The notes beneath the pieces were generated by a model, which was given only the letters and a program-made list of their open reading frames with translations, did not search any database and was not told the DNA's origin. This document shows, one piece after another, positions 54,483-63,479 of a stretch of 64,000 bases of DNA. Source of the stretch: Haloimpatiens lingqiaonensis (lineage in GTDB: Bacteria > Bacillota > Clostridia > Clostridiales > Clostridiaceae); the NCBI RefSeq assembly GCF_044502415.1, contig NZ_CP172402.1; one strand, written 5' to 3'. A program made the position numbers and the translations under genes. Within the stretch, counting starts at the first letter, position 1, and the number at the start of each line of letters is the position of its first letter.

Positions 54483-54679
54483 AATCAATACAAAAATCAT
54501 GTGTTTACAAAATGTTAACATTTAATTTTGTAAACAGGAAAAGAAATGTCTAATATACCAAGTATAATAAAAATATGAACTAATAAAAATGTAAGTAGAG
54601 GAAAATATAAATTAAAATGGAATTTAAGGTTAAGGAAGTATATTGGAAAAATTAAATATTATAAAGGAGTGTTTAAAAA

Positions 54680-55468
54680 GTGATTGGTGCAATAGCTGGG
54701 GATATTATAGGCTCTATTTTTGAAAGAAAAAATATAAAAACTAAGGAATTTCAATTGTTTAGTAAAGGATCAATTTTTACTGATGACACTGTTTTAACCA
54801 TTGCTACTATGGATTCGATACTAAATTCTAAACCTTTTAGCGAAAGTTATAAGAAATGGTTTAGAAAATATCCTAATGCGGGTTTTGGTGGTAATTTTTA
54901 TAGATGGGGATTTTCAGAAAGTATGGAACCATATAATAGTTGGGGAAATGGTTCGGCTATGAGGGTAAGTCCTATAGGATACATAGGTGATTCAATGGGA
55001 GAAGTTATGGCAAAAGCAAAGGAAAGTGCGGAGGTTACTCATAATCATGTGGAAGGTATCAAGGGTGCTCAAGCAATAGCGGCCTCAATATACTTGGCTA
55101 AAATAGGAAAAGATAAAGATGAAATAAGAAAATTTGTAGAGGATACTTTTGATTATGACTTAAGTGAAAGTCTTTATAGTATAAGAAAATGGTATGCCTT
55201 TGATGTTTCTTGTGAGGGCAGTGTTCCACAAGCTATAAGGGCATTTTTAGAATCAAAAGATTATGAGGATGCTATAAGAAATGCCGTCTCAATTGGAGGG
55301 GACAGTGATACCATTGCTTGTATGACAGGGGGGATTGCAGAAGCTTATTATAAGGAAATACCAAGATATATTATTAGTGAGGTTTTCAAAATCATTCCTG
55401 AAGAAATGGTTACAATAATTGATAAGTTTTATAATTCAGCTACCCCAGGGATACAAAAAGTGTTATAA
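54680..55468 (+). CDS. ADP-ribosylglycohydrolase family protein
   Basis: 262 residues from a GTG start after AAAGGAG. The dinuclear Mg site motifs are FTDDTVLTIATMDSIL near residue 35 and GGDSDTIACMTGGIAEAYY near residue 212. GAIAGDIIGSIFE and GNGSAMRVSPIGYI are also typical. Members remove ADP-ribose from proteins such as nitrogenase reductase or act on free ADP-ribosyl compounds; the target here is unknown. An M42 peptidase follows after 44 bases. Confidence 0.9.
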   Translation: MIGAIAGDIIGSIFERKNIKTKEFQLFSKGSIFTDDTVLTIATMDSILNSKPFSESYKKWFRKYPNAGFGGNFYRWGFSESMEPYNSWGNGSAMRVSPIGYIGDSMGEVMAKAKESAEVTHNHVEGIKGAQAIAASIYLAKIGKDKDEIRKFVEDTFDYDLSESLYSIRKWYAFDVSCEGSVPQAIRAFLESKDYEDAIRNAVSIGGDSDTIACMTGGIAEAYYKEIPRYIISEVFKIIPEEMVTIIDKFYNSATPGIQKVL

Positions 55469-55512
55469 TTACAATTGGCAATTTAAATAATAATGCTTAG
55501 GAGGGGAATGGA

Positions 55513-56550
55513 ATGGATTTAGCAATTAATAAGGAATACGTTTTAAACACAGCAAAAGAACTATTGGAGTTCAATAGCCCAACTGGTTTCTGCTTTGACA
55601 TCATGAAAACCATTGCAGAAAGAGCGGAAAAATTCGGATATGCTTTTGAAACTAATAATAAGGGATGTGGAATCATTACTGTTCCAGGTAAAAGTAATGA
55701 TAAGGTGATAGGGTTATCTGCCCATGTGGATACATTAGGAGCTATGGTAAGATCTATTACTTCTCATGGTACATTAAAATTCACTTTACTTGGAGGCCCT
55801 ATAGTTCCTACTTTAGACAGCGAATATTGTCAAATTAGAACTAGAGAAGGCAAAATCTATAGTGGAACATTTTTAAGTACAAGCCCTGCTGCTCACGTTT
55901 TTGCAGATAGTAGCTCAAAAAAACGTGATCCAGAAAATATGGAAATAAGAATTGATGAAGTAGTTAAATCTAAAGAAGATGTAGAAAAGCTAGGCATTGG
56001 CGTAGGGGACTTTATATTTATAGATCCTAAAACTACAATTACTGAAAGTGGATTTATAAAATCTAGATTTATAGATGATAAGGGTAGTGTTGCTTGTCTA
56101 ATGGGACTATTAGAATTTATGAGTAGAGAAAAAATTACTCCTAAATACACTACTAAGATATTCATTTCTGTATATGAAGAAGTAGGTCATGGAGCATCTT
56201 ATATACCTTCAGACATAACAGAAATGATAGCAGTAGATATGGGATGTATAGGAGATGACCTTAGCTGTACAGAATATGACGTTTCTATATGCGCAAAGGA
56301 TTCAGGTGGACCTTACGATTATAATATGGTAACTAGTTTAGTAGAATTAAGTAAGGAAAATAAACTTGACTATGCAGTGGACATTTATCCTATGTATGGT
56401 TCAGATGTAGGAGCAGCACTTAGAGGTGGAAACAACATAAGAGGAGCTCTAATAGGACCAGGAGTTCATGCATCACATGGTATGGAAAGAACTCATTACA
56501 ATGCTTTTGAAAATACAATAAAATTAGTATATTTATATATAAATAAATAA
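55513..56550 (+). CDS. M42-family aminopeptidase
   Basis: 345 residues. Metal ligands of the family are visible: SAHVDTLGAMV, SRFIDDKGSVACLMGLLE, the catalytic Glu pair in VYEEVGHGAS, VDMGCIGDD and GVHASHGMERTH. Such enzymes form large tetrahedral complexes that degrade peptides in the cytoplasm. GAGGGG precedes the ATG. Confidence 0.92.
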   Translation: MDLAINKEYVLNTAKELLEFNSPTGFCFDIMKTIAERAEKFGYAFETNNKGCGIITVPGKSNDKVIGLSAHVDTLGAMVRSITSHGTLKFTLLGGPIVPTLDSEYCQIRTREGKIYSGTFLSTSPAAHVFADSSSKKRDPENMEIRIDEVVKSKEDVEKLGIGVGDFIFIDPKTTITESGFIKSRFIDDKGSVACLMGLLEFMSREKITPKYTTKIFISVYEEVGHGASYIPSDITEMIAVDMGCIGDDLSCTEYDVSICAKDSGGPYDYNMVTSLVELSKENKLDYAVDIYPMYGSDVGAALRGGNNIRGALIGPGVHASHGMERTHYNAFENTIKLVYLYINK

Positions 56551-56876
56551 CCCAACTTCACAGATATAAAGCAAAATTGAAAATATAAAATCTAGGGATA
56601 AAACTCCTTTAGGAGTTATTAAACATAAAAAATATTTGCAAATTATAATTATTTGCATTTCTCAATTACTCACATATAAAACAAAGTGGCTATGGCATTA
56701 AGAAGAAGTACTATGATAGGATATATTGTGCTAAATTTTTAGGACAATATATTATATGTAAATTCTTTAATGCAACAGACACTTTGTTTTTTGTGCACCA
56801 CAATATAAAAAATCATATTTGGATTATGTTATAATTAGTTTACCAAATTATAAATTTGTAAGTGAGGGTATGAAAG
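56551..56876. other. Intergenic region before the sigma-54 activator
   Basis: It holds a GGATAAAACTCC..GGAGTTATT repeat at about 56595-56620 and the long nested hairpin at 56678-56792. No gene is seen. Confidence 0.55.
56678..56792 (+). ncRNA. Long nested hairpin ending in a T run (candidate structured RNA or terminator)
   Basis: Outer arms AAAACAAAGTG / CACTTTGTTTT, middle arms GCATTAAGAA / TTCTTTAATGC, and an inner hairpin ATATATTGT...ACAATATAT, closing with TTTTTT. At 115 nt it is much longer than the other terminators here. It may be a small RNA, a mobile palindrome or an unusual terminator. Confidence 0.45.
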
Positions 56877-58793
56877 GTGAATTATAAAAGTCAATATGAT
56901 AAGGAAAAGATAAATTTAATAATAGAACGCTCACATATGAGAAGTGAAAAGTATGGTATAGAAAAAGAAAGAATTAGCTCTAAAAAAATATTAAAAGGTG
57001 AGCAGATTTCTAATAATATAAGAAATAATAGAGGATTATTGAAAATAGCAGCTCCATTTATAAAAAAGATATATGAAATTGTATCTGGATCTGGGTTTTT
57101 ATTAATTTTAACAGATAAGGATGGTTGTATATTAAATATAATTGGAGATAAGGACATGCTGAAAGCAGCTAAGGATATGGATATGGTAATAGGTGCTTAT
57201 ATGGATGAAAAGAGCATTGGCACTAATGCCATGGGAACAGCCATTAGTGAAAATATGGCAATTCAAATATCAGCAAAGGAACACTTTATAAATGCTTATC
57301 ATAGATGGACATGTTCCGCAGCGCCTATTCATAATGAAAATGACCAAATTATAGGAACCTTAAATTTAACGGGAAAAAGTAGTGAAGTTCATTCTCATAC
57401 TTTGGGATTGGTTGTAGCCGCAGTAAATTCTATAGAAAATGAACTTAATAATAGGATAATAAATAATAAATTAGTAGAAGCCTATAATTATATGAACACC
57501 ATAATGGACGCTATGCCTTATGGTGTAATAGCGGTGAATCATGAAGGGATTATAAAAAATTTAAATAAGTTTGCCTGTAGAATATTTAATATTACAGAAA
57601 AAGAATGTCAAGATAAGCCCATAGATAATTTTTTAGATAATTGGCAGGAAATACTCAGAAAATGTCACACTAAAGAGGCATATAAAGAAAATGATGTTAT
57701 TATAAGAGTTGGAGAAAAGAAAGAGCGTTATAGTGAGGATATATACCCAATAGAAAATGAAGAGGGAGAACTTATTGGAGTTGTAATAACTATAAAAGAA
57801 ATTCAAAGAGTTTATAATTTAGTTAATAAATATAGTGGGATGAATGCTAAATATACTTTTGATGATTTAATTTGTGAAGATAGGGAAATGAAAAGAATAA
57901 TAAGTTTTGCAAAAACCATATCTTTAAGTCCATCCACGGTTCTGCTTCAAGGGGAGAGCGGTACTGGAAAGGAAGTTTTAGCTCAATCCATACATAATTA
58001 TAGTTCAAAAAAGGAAGGCCCTTTTGTAGCTATAAATTGTGGAGCAATACCTAAAAATCTAATTGAGAGTGAACTATTTGGATATGAAGATGGAAGCTTT
58101 ACAGGAGGAAAAAAGGGAGGAAGACCTGGTAAATTTGAACTTGCTAATGGAGGAACTTTGTTTTTAGATGAAATAGGAGAAATGCCATTAGACATGCAGG
58201 TTAATCTTCTTAGAGTTTTACAGGAAAGGTGTGTAACTAGAATAGGTGGAAGCAGATATATACCCATAGATGTTAGGATAATAGCTGCCACTAATAAGGA
58301 TTTAAAAGAGGAAATAGAAAAGGGCACCTTTAGAAACGATCTTTATTATAGATTAAGTGTAATACCTATAAAAATACCTCCTTTAAGAGAAAGAAAGATA
58401 GACTTGGATATTTTACTTAAGCATTTTTTAGAAATTAAATCTTACAAATTAAAAAAGGATATTCCTAATATAGATGAAAATCTTTATAAGGATATAATGT
58501 CTTATAGTTGGCCGGGGAATGTTAGGGAGCTAGAGAATTTTGTAGAGAATATAGTTAATTTAGGCGGTAGTACATCATTTAACATACAGCAGCAGGCTAT
58601 GAATACTCAGGTTAAAAATGATTTTATATTTGATAATTTGGATTATACTTGTTCTTTAGAAGAATTAGAAAGAAGGGCTATAATAGCATGTTTGGAGAAA
58701 TTTAAAGGAAATGTTTCTAAATCAGCGGATACATTAGGAATAAGTAGAAATACTTTATATACAAAAATGAAAAAATATAAAATTAACATATAA
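56877..58793 (+). CDS. Sigma-54-dependent activator with GAF and PAS-like sensor domains (AcoR type)
   Basis: 638 residues. An N-terminal GAF-like sensor spans roughly 30-190 (EKSIGTNAMGTAISENMAIQ, HFINAYHRWTCSAAPIHNE). A PAS domain follows (YNYMNTIMDAMPYGVIAVNH). The AAA+ domain has Walker A LLQGESGTGKEVLAQSIH, the sigma-54 contact loop GSFTGGKKGGRPGKFELANG and FLDEIGEMPLDMQVNLLRVL. The C-terminus is a Fis helix-turn-helix (KFKGNVSKSADTLGISRNTL). GAF-type members sense alcohols, acetoin or glycerol. It probably drives the alcohol dehydrogenase gene downstream, which has a sigma-54 promoter. GTG start. Confidence 0.9.
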   Translation: MNYKSQYDKEKINLIIERSHMRSEKYGIEKERISSKKILKGEQISNNIRNNRGLLKIAAPFIKKIYEIVSGSGFLLILTDKDGCILNIIGDKDMLKAAKDMDMVIGAYMDEKSIGTNAMGTAISENMAIQISAKEHFINAYHRWTCSAAPIHNENDQIIGTLNLTGKSSEVHSHTLGLVVAAVNSIENELNNRIINNKLVEAYNYMNTIMDAMPYGVIAVNHEGIIKNLNKFACRIFNITEKECQDKPIDNFLDNWQEILRKCHTKEAYKENDVIIRVGEKKERYSEDIYPIENEEGELIGVVITIKEIQRVYNLVNKYSGMNAKYTFDDLICEDREMKRIISFAKTISLSPSTVLLQGESGTGKEVLAQSIHNYSSKKEGPFVAINCGAIPKNLIESELFGYEDGSFTGGKKGGRPGKFELANGGTLFLDEIGEMPLDMQVNLLRVLQERCVTRIGGSRYIPIDVRIIAATNKDLKEEIEKGTFRNDLYYRLSVIPIKIPPLRERKIDLDILLKHFLEIKSYKLKKDIPNIDENLYKDIMSYSWPGNVRELENFVENIVNLGGSTSFNIQQQAMNTQVKNDFIFDNLDYTCSLEELERRAIIACLEKFKGNVSKSADTLGISRNTLYTKMKKYKINI

Positions 58794-58887
58794 AAATAAA
58801 TAATGTTACTAAAATATTTTTTTTATAATAATATATGAGACTAATTTAACATACATAAGTAGAAATAAGTGTTAGAAAAAGTGACAG

Positions 58888-58937
58888 TGTACTGAAATTT
58901 AACAGTATAAAAGGTGGAAGTGTTAAATTTCAGTACA
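58888..58937. promoter_or_regulatory. Paired 17-bp enhancer-like inverted repeat upstream of the sigma-54 promoter
   Basis: TGTACTGAAATTTAACA (58888-58904) and TGTTAAATTTCAGTACA (58921-58937) are exact inverse copies 16 bases apart. Each starts TGT and ends ACA. They lie 85-135 bases before the -24 box, the usual enhancer distance, and lack a T tail, so a terminator is less likely. Confidence 0.65.
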
Positions 58938-59021
58938 GTTATATAAAGACGATTTTTAAAACAATGATTAAAAATTAACAAAATAAAGGCTTAGATTGAT
59001 ATTTAAATGACAAATGAATTT

Positions 59022-59037
59022 TGGCATGGTAATTGCT
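59022..59037 (+). promoter_or_regulatory. Sigma-54 promoter of the alcohol dehydrogenase
   Basis: TGGCATGGTAATTGCT matches the -24/-12 consensus TGGCAYR-N4-TTGCW in every fixed position, 68 bases before the ATG. Confidence 0.85.
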
Positions 59038-59105
59038 AGGGATATAAGTATAGAAAATAAGCATAATAAAATATGCATTAATTATATAGGTAGGAGGAAT
59101 GGAAA

Positions 59106-60272
59106 ATGAGTAGATTTACATTGCCAAGAGACATTTATTTCGGAAAAGGTACATTAGAAACACTAAAAACTTTAAAAGGAAAAAAAGCTGTTGTAGTTGT
59201 GGGCGGAGGCTCAATGAAGAGATTTGGATTTTTAGATAAAGTAGAAGCTTATTTAAAAGAAGCTGGAATGGAAGTAAAATTAATAGAGGGTGTAGAACCA
59301 GATCCATCTGTTGAAACAGTTATGAATGGTGCTGCAGTTATGAGAGAATTCCAGCCAGATTGGATAGTTTCTATAGGTGGAGGCTCACCAATAGACGCAG
59401 CTAAAGCTATGTGGATATTCTACGAGTACCCAGAATTTACTTTTGAGCAAGCTGTTGTTCCATTTGGATTACCAGAACTAAGACAAAAGGCTAAATTTGT
59501 AGCTATACCTTCTACTAGTGGAACTGCTACAGAAGTTACTGCTTTCTCAGTTATAACTAACTACAAAGAAAAGATAAAATATCCTTTAGCAGATTTCAAC
59601 TTAACACCAGATGTAGCTATAGTAGACCCAGATTTAGCTCAAACAATGCCAGCTAAATTAGTAGCACATACTGGAATGGATGCTTTAACACATGCTATAG
59701 AAGCATATGTTGCTACATTAAGATCATCTTTCTCAGATCCATTAGCTATGGAAGCTATAGAAATGATAAAAGACAATTTATTAAAATCATATGAAGGTGA
59801 CACTGAAGCAAGAGACGAGATGCATATTGCTCAATGTTTAGCAGGAATGGCTTTCTCTAATGCATTACTTGGAATAACTCACAGTATGGCACACAAAACA
59901 GGAGCAGTGTTCCACATACCACACGGATGTGCAAATGCTATATTCCTACCATACGTAATAGATTTCAATAAAAAAGCATGTGGAGAAAGATATGCTAAAA
60001 TAGCTAAGAGATTAGGTCTTGATGGAAATACTCAAGATGAATTAATAGATGCATTAACAAATATGATAAAAGAAATGAACAAGAAAATGAATATACCGCT
60101 AACTATGAAGGAATACGGTGTAACTGAAGAAGACTTCAAAGCTAACTTAGATTTTATATCAGAAAATGCAGTTGCTGATGCTTGTACATCATCAAACCCA
60201 AGAGCTATATCAGTAGATGAAATGAAAAAAGTATTTGAAGCTACATTTTACGGAAACAAAGTAGAGTTTTAG
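59106..60272 (+). CDS. Iron-dependent alcohol dehydrogenase under sigma-54 control
   Basis: 388 residues, group III. SIGGGSPIDAAKAMW binds the cofactor, PSTSGTATEVTAF is conserved, and the metal ligands lie in GMDALTHAIEAY, HSMAHKTGAVFH and HGCANAIFLPYV. It resembles clostridial NAD(P)H-dependent ethanol/butanol dehydrogenases. The codons are more biased to the favoured set than in most neighbours, suggesting strong expression. It differs clearly from the PduQ-type enzyme at 6314. AGGAGGA precedes the ATG. Confidence 0.92.
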   Translation: MSRFTLPRDIYFGKGTLETLKTLKGKKAVVVVGGGSMKRFGFLDKVEAYLKEAGMEVKLIEGVEPDPSVETVMNGAAVMREFQPDWIVSIGGGSPIDAAKAMWIFYEYPEFTFEQAVVPFGLPELRQKAKFVAIPSTSGTATEVTAFSVITNYKEKIKYPLADFNLTPDVAIVDPDLAQTMPAKLVAHTGMDALTHAIEAYVATLRSSFSDPLAMEAIEMIKDNLLKSYEGDTEARDEMHIAQCLAGMAFSNALLGITHSMAHKTGAVFHIPHGCANAIFLPYVIDFNKKACGERYAKIAKRLGLDGNTQDELIDALTNMIKEMNKKMNIPLTMKEYGVTEEDFKANLDFISENAVADACTSSNPRAISVDEMKKVFEATFYGNKVEF

Positions 60273-60278
60273 ATTAAA

Positions 60279-60316
60279 ATAAAGGAAAGCCTCCCTAGTG
60301 GAGGATTTCTTTTTGT
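60279..60316 (+). terminator. Terminator after the alcohol dehydrogenase
   Basis: GGAAAGCCTCC / GGAGGATTTC then CTTTTT. The stem has one or two mismatches. Confidence 0.7.
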
Positions 60317-60906
60317 AAAAATAGATTATATAAATGAATAAAATCCAATCTATTTAAAAAAACTATAATGAATTTTTTTATATAAGCAAAATTGAAAAAT
60401 TAGATAAAATATTAACTAAATATTAATAAATTATTATTAATATTTGCTGTTAATCAATAATTTAACTTTGAAAATTATAAAATTCCAATTATCTTTTTTA
60501 TTTAGTGTTATAAGCAAAAGGGTATTAATAATGATCAATATACAAATGATCAATGCTCAATGAATAATTAAGGAAAAAACTCTTTTGGCAGCTGTTTTGT
60601 GTTAAAAGTGATTTAAAAAATTACTTAGGAATTTCAACCTTCATTGAACATTGAAATTTATAATAGCATTTTAATTTATCTTGGAGTGTTAAAAAGTTAT
60701 CGAAAAAAGAGTATTCTTTTTTCTAATATGAAAATTTATATTAGAAATAATTTATAAAACTTAGAGAAAAATCTAAAATTTCAAACTTTACAATTAACCT
60801 ACAATAAAAAGAACTTTATTATTGAATAAATTGTGATATAATAAGATTAGTGTGTTTTTTTAATAAAAAATTTTAATAAATTATAATAAAATATGGAGGA
60901 ATTACC
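60317..60906. other. Long AT-rich intergenic region before the NfnAB-like gene
   Basis: No gene is seen. It has TGATCAAT/ATGATCAATGCTCAATGA words (60533-60562) also met near 6.03 kb, and a second word TAGGAATTTCAACCTTCATTG. A TATAAT box lies at 60837, before the gene's leader. Confidence 0.45.
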
Positions 60907-63159
60907 ATGTTTAAGATAGTAGAAAAAAAATTATTAGCACCTCAAATTTATCTTATGAAAATTCATGCACCAAGAGTTGCTAAAGCAGCACAGCCAGGAC
61001 AATTTATAATAGTAAGAATGGATGCAAAGGGAGAAAGAATACCTCTTACTATTTGTGATTATGATGTACAAGCAGGAACTGTAACTATAGTATTCCAATC
61101 AATTGGATGTTCAACTACAAGAATGGCTCAATATGAAGAAGGAGATAGTTTTGCTGACTTCGTAGGACCATTAGGACAACCTTCAGAATTCGTTCACGAA
61201 GATTTAGAAGAATTAAAAGGAAAGAAAATGGTATTTATAGCTGGAGGAGTTGGAACAGCTCCAGTTTATCCACAAGCTAAATGGTTACATGAGCACGGTG
61301 TAGAAGTAGATGTAATAATAGGAGCTAAGTCTAAAGACTATATGATTCTTGAAGATCAAATGAAAACCGTTGCAAATGTATATCCAGCAACAGATGATGG
61401 TTCATATGGATACAAGGGTTTAGTTACTAATCTATTAAAAGATTTAGTAGAAAACCAAGGCAAGAAATACGACTTAGTTATAGCTATTGGACCTATGATA
61501 ATGATGAAATTCGTATGTAAGTTAACTGAAGAATTAGGAATAAAGACTGTAGTAAGTTTAAATACTATAATGGTTGATGGAACAGGAATGTGCGGAGCAT
61601 GTAGAGTTACTGTAGACGGAAAAACTAGATTTGCTTGCGTAGAAGGACCTGAATTTGATGGACATAAAGTTGACTTTGAAGAAGCAATGAAAAGACAAGG
61701 CATGTACAAAGCACAAGAATGTGAAAAAACTGAAGAGTTTAACAAAAACTGTAAACTTGTAGAAGAAACAAAAGTAGACAGAATGAAAAGAACTCCAGTA
61801 AAAGAACAAGACCCAAAAGTAAGAGCTACTAACTTTGATGAAGTATGTCTTGGATATGATGAAGAGGAAGCAGTAAGAGAAGCATCTAGATGTTTGAATT
61901 GTAAGAATCCTCTATGTAGACCTAAATGTCCAGTTTCAATAGATATACCAGGATTTATTCAACATGTTAAAAATAGAGAATTTGCTGAAGCAGCAAAAGT
62001 TATAGCTAAATACAGTGCACTTCCAGCTGTTTGCGGAAGAGTTTGTCCACAAGAATTACAATGTGAAGGCAAATGTGTTCTTGGAATTAAAGGTGAGCCT
62101 GTAGCTATAGGTAAACTTGAAAGATTTGTAGCTGACTGGTCAAGAGAACATAATGTAGACTTATCAGAAACAGCTCCAAAGAATGGCAAGAAAGTAGCAG
62201 TAATAGGTAGTGGTCCTTCAGGATTAACTTGTGCTGGTGATCTTGCTAAAATGGGTTATGATGTTACTATATTTGAAGCTTTACATGAAGCAGGTGGAGT
62301 TTTAGTATACGGAATACCAGAATTCAGATTACCAAAAGAAAAAGTTGTTAAAGCTGAAGTTGAAAATGTTAAAAAACTAGGTGTTAAAATAGAAACAGAC
62401 GTAATAGTAGGAAGAACTATTACTATAGATGAGTTATTTGATGCAGAAGGTTTCCAAGCAGTATTTATAGGATCAGGAGCAGGTCTACCAAAATTCATGG
62501 GAATACCAGGAGAAAACTTAAACGGAGTTTTATCTGCTAATGAATTCTTAACAAGAAACAACTTAATGAAAGCTTTCCAAGAAGGATATGATACTCCAAT
62601 TAGAGTTGGACAAAAAGTTGCAGTAGTAGGTGGCGGAAACGTTGCTATGGACGCAGCAAGAACAGCTTTAAGATTAGGAGCAGAAGTTCATGTAGTTTAC
62701 AGAAGATCTGAATCAGAACTTCCAGCAAGAATTGAAGAAGTTCATCACGCTAAAGAAGAAGGAATAATATTTGACCTTCTTACAAATCCAGTAGAAATCA
62801 TTGGAGATGACAAGAACTGGGTTAAAGGAATGAAATGTATAAAGATGGAACTTGGTGAAGCAGATGCATCAGGAAGAAGAAAACCAGTAGAAATACCAGG
62901 ATCTGAATTCGTAATGGACGTAGATACTGTAATAATGTCACTAGGTACATCTCCAAACTCATTAATTCCTTCAACAACAAAAGGATTAGATATTAACAAG
63001 AGAAGATGTATTGTTGCAGAAGAAGAAACTGGTGCTACTTCAAGAGAAGCAGTATATGCTGGTGGAGACGCTGTAACAGGAGCAGCTACAGTTATACTTG
63101 CAATGGGCGCAGGTAAAAATGCAGCAGCAGCAATTGATAAATATTTAAGCGAAAAATAA
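60907..63159 (+). CDS. Fused NfnAB-type ferredoxin-NADP+ oxidoreductase (sulphide dehydrogenase / GltD-like)
   Basis: 750 residues. Residues 1-280 are the ferredoxin reductase-like small subunit: FAD/NAD motifs (RIPLTICDYD, FIAGGVGTAPVYPQAK) and a [2Fe-2S] site (GTGMCGACRV, FACVEGPEFDGH). From about 300 the GltD-like large subunit follows: [4Fe-4S] cysteines CLNCKNPLCRPKCPVSIDIP and CGRVCPQELQCEGKC, FAD motif VIGSGPSGLTCAGDLAKMGY, and NADP site VAVVGGGNVAMDAARTALRL. Nfn enzymes couple NADH and reduced ferredoxin to NADPH by electron bifurcation. In characterised Nfn the two parts are separate proteins. A non-bifurcating sulphide dehydrogenase role remains possible. Confidence 0.88.
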   Translation: MFKIVEKKLLAPQIYLMKIHAPRVAKAAQPGQFIIVRMDAKGERIPLTICDYDVQAGTVTIVFQSIGCSTTRMAQYEEGDSFADFVGPLGQPSEFVHEDLEELKGKKMVFIAGGVGTAPVYPQAKWLHEHGVEVDVIIGAKSKDYMILEDQMKTVANVYPATDDGSYGYKGLVTNLLKDLVENQGKKYDLVIAIGPMIMMKFVCKLTEELGIKTVVSLNTIMVDGTGMCGACRVTVDGKTRFACVEGPEFDGHKVDFEEAMKRQGMYKAQECEKTEEFNKNCKLVEETKVDRMKRTPVKEQDPKVRATNFDEVCLGYDEEEAVREASRCLNCKNPLCRPKCPVSIDIPGFIQHVKNREFAEAAKVIAKYSALPAVCGRVCPQELQCEGKCVLGIKGEPVAIGKLERFVADWSREHNVDLSETAPKNGKKVAVIGSGPSGLTCAGDLAKMGYDVTIFEALHEAGGVLVYGIPEFRLPKEKVVKAEVENVKKLGVKIETDVIVGRTITIDELFDAEGFQAVFIGSGAGLPKFMGIPGENLNGVLSANEFLTRNNLMKAFQEGYDTPIRVGQKVAVVGGGNVAMDAARTALRLGAEVHVVYRRSESELPARIEEVHHAKEEGIIFDLLTNPVEIIGDDKNWVKGMKCIKMELGEADASGRRKPVEIPGSEFVMDVDTVIMSLGTSPNSLIPSTTKGLDINKRRCIVAEEETGATSREAVYAGGDAVTGAATVILAMGAGKNAAAAIDKYLSEK

Positions 63160-63166
63160 ATTATAT

Positions 63167-63207
63167 AAAAAAAGCCTTGGGTTAAGTATAACCTGAGGCT
63201 TTTTTGC
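63167..63207. terminator. Bidirectional terminator between NfnAB-like gene and the Arg-rich gene
   Basis: AAAAAAGCCTTGGGTTA / TAACCTGAGGCTTTTTT. Confidence 0.88.
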
Positions 63208-63214
63208 AATTATA

Positions 63215-63479
63215 TTAATACCAATAGTCACCATAACCGTAAGGAGGTCTTCTATGTCTTCTACGCCTTCCTGTAAGTTCTCTAATTAGTAATATTCTGA
63301 ATAAATCATTTAAAGCTCTTCTTCTTCCGTAGCGACGCCTTCTATTGTAATCTTTATCGTATTTATCTTCATGATCTTCTTCCATGTCTTCTAAGTAATC
63401 CTTGATATGTTCATACATATCTTCACAAACATCATCTAAATCCTTATGGCTTGGGGTGTACATCCAGCCATATTTTCTT
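63215..63479 (-). pseudogene. Small Asp/Glu- and Arg-rich protein gene interrupted by a group II intron
   Basis: The frame reads from the intron boundary at 63479 to the stop at 63215. The encoded end has an acidic helix (DLDDVCEDMYEHIKDYLEDM), an Arg-rich segment (RRRRYGRRRALNDLF), and a Tyr-rich tail PPYGYGDYWY. I do not recognise the family; it could bind nucleic acid or be a spore-type small protein. An ATG at 63463 exists but has no ribosome site, so the true start is probably lost beyond the intron. The intron lies antisense to this gene and cannot be spliced from its mRNA. Confidence 0.65.
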
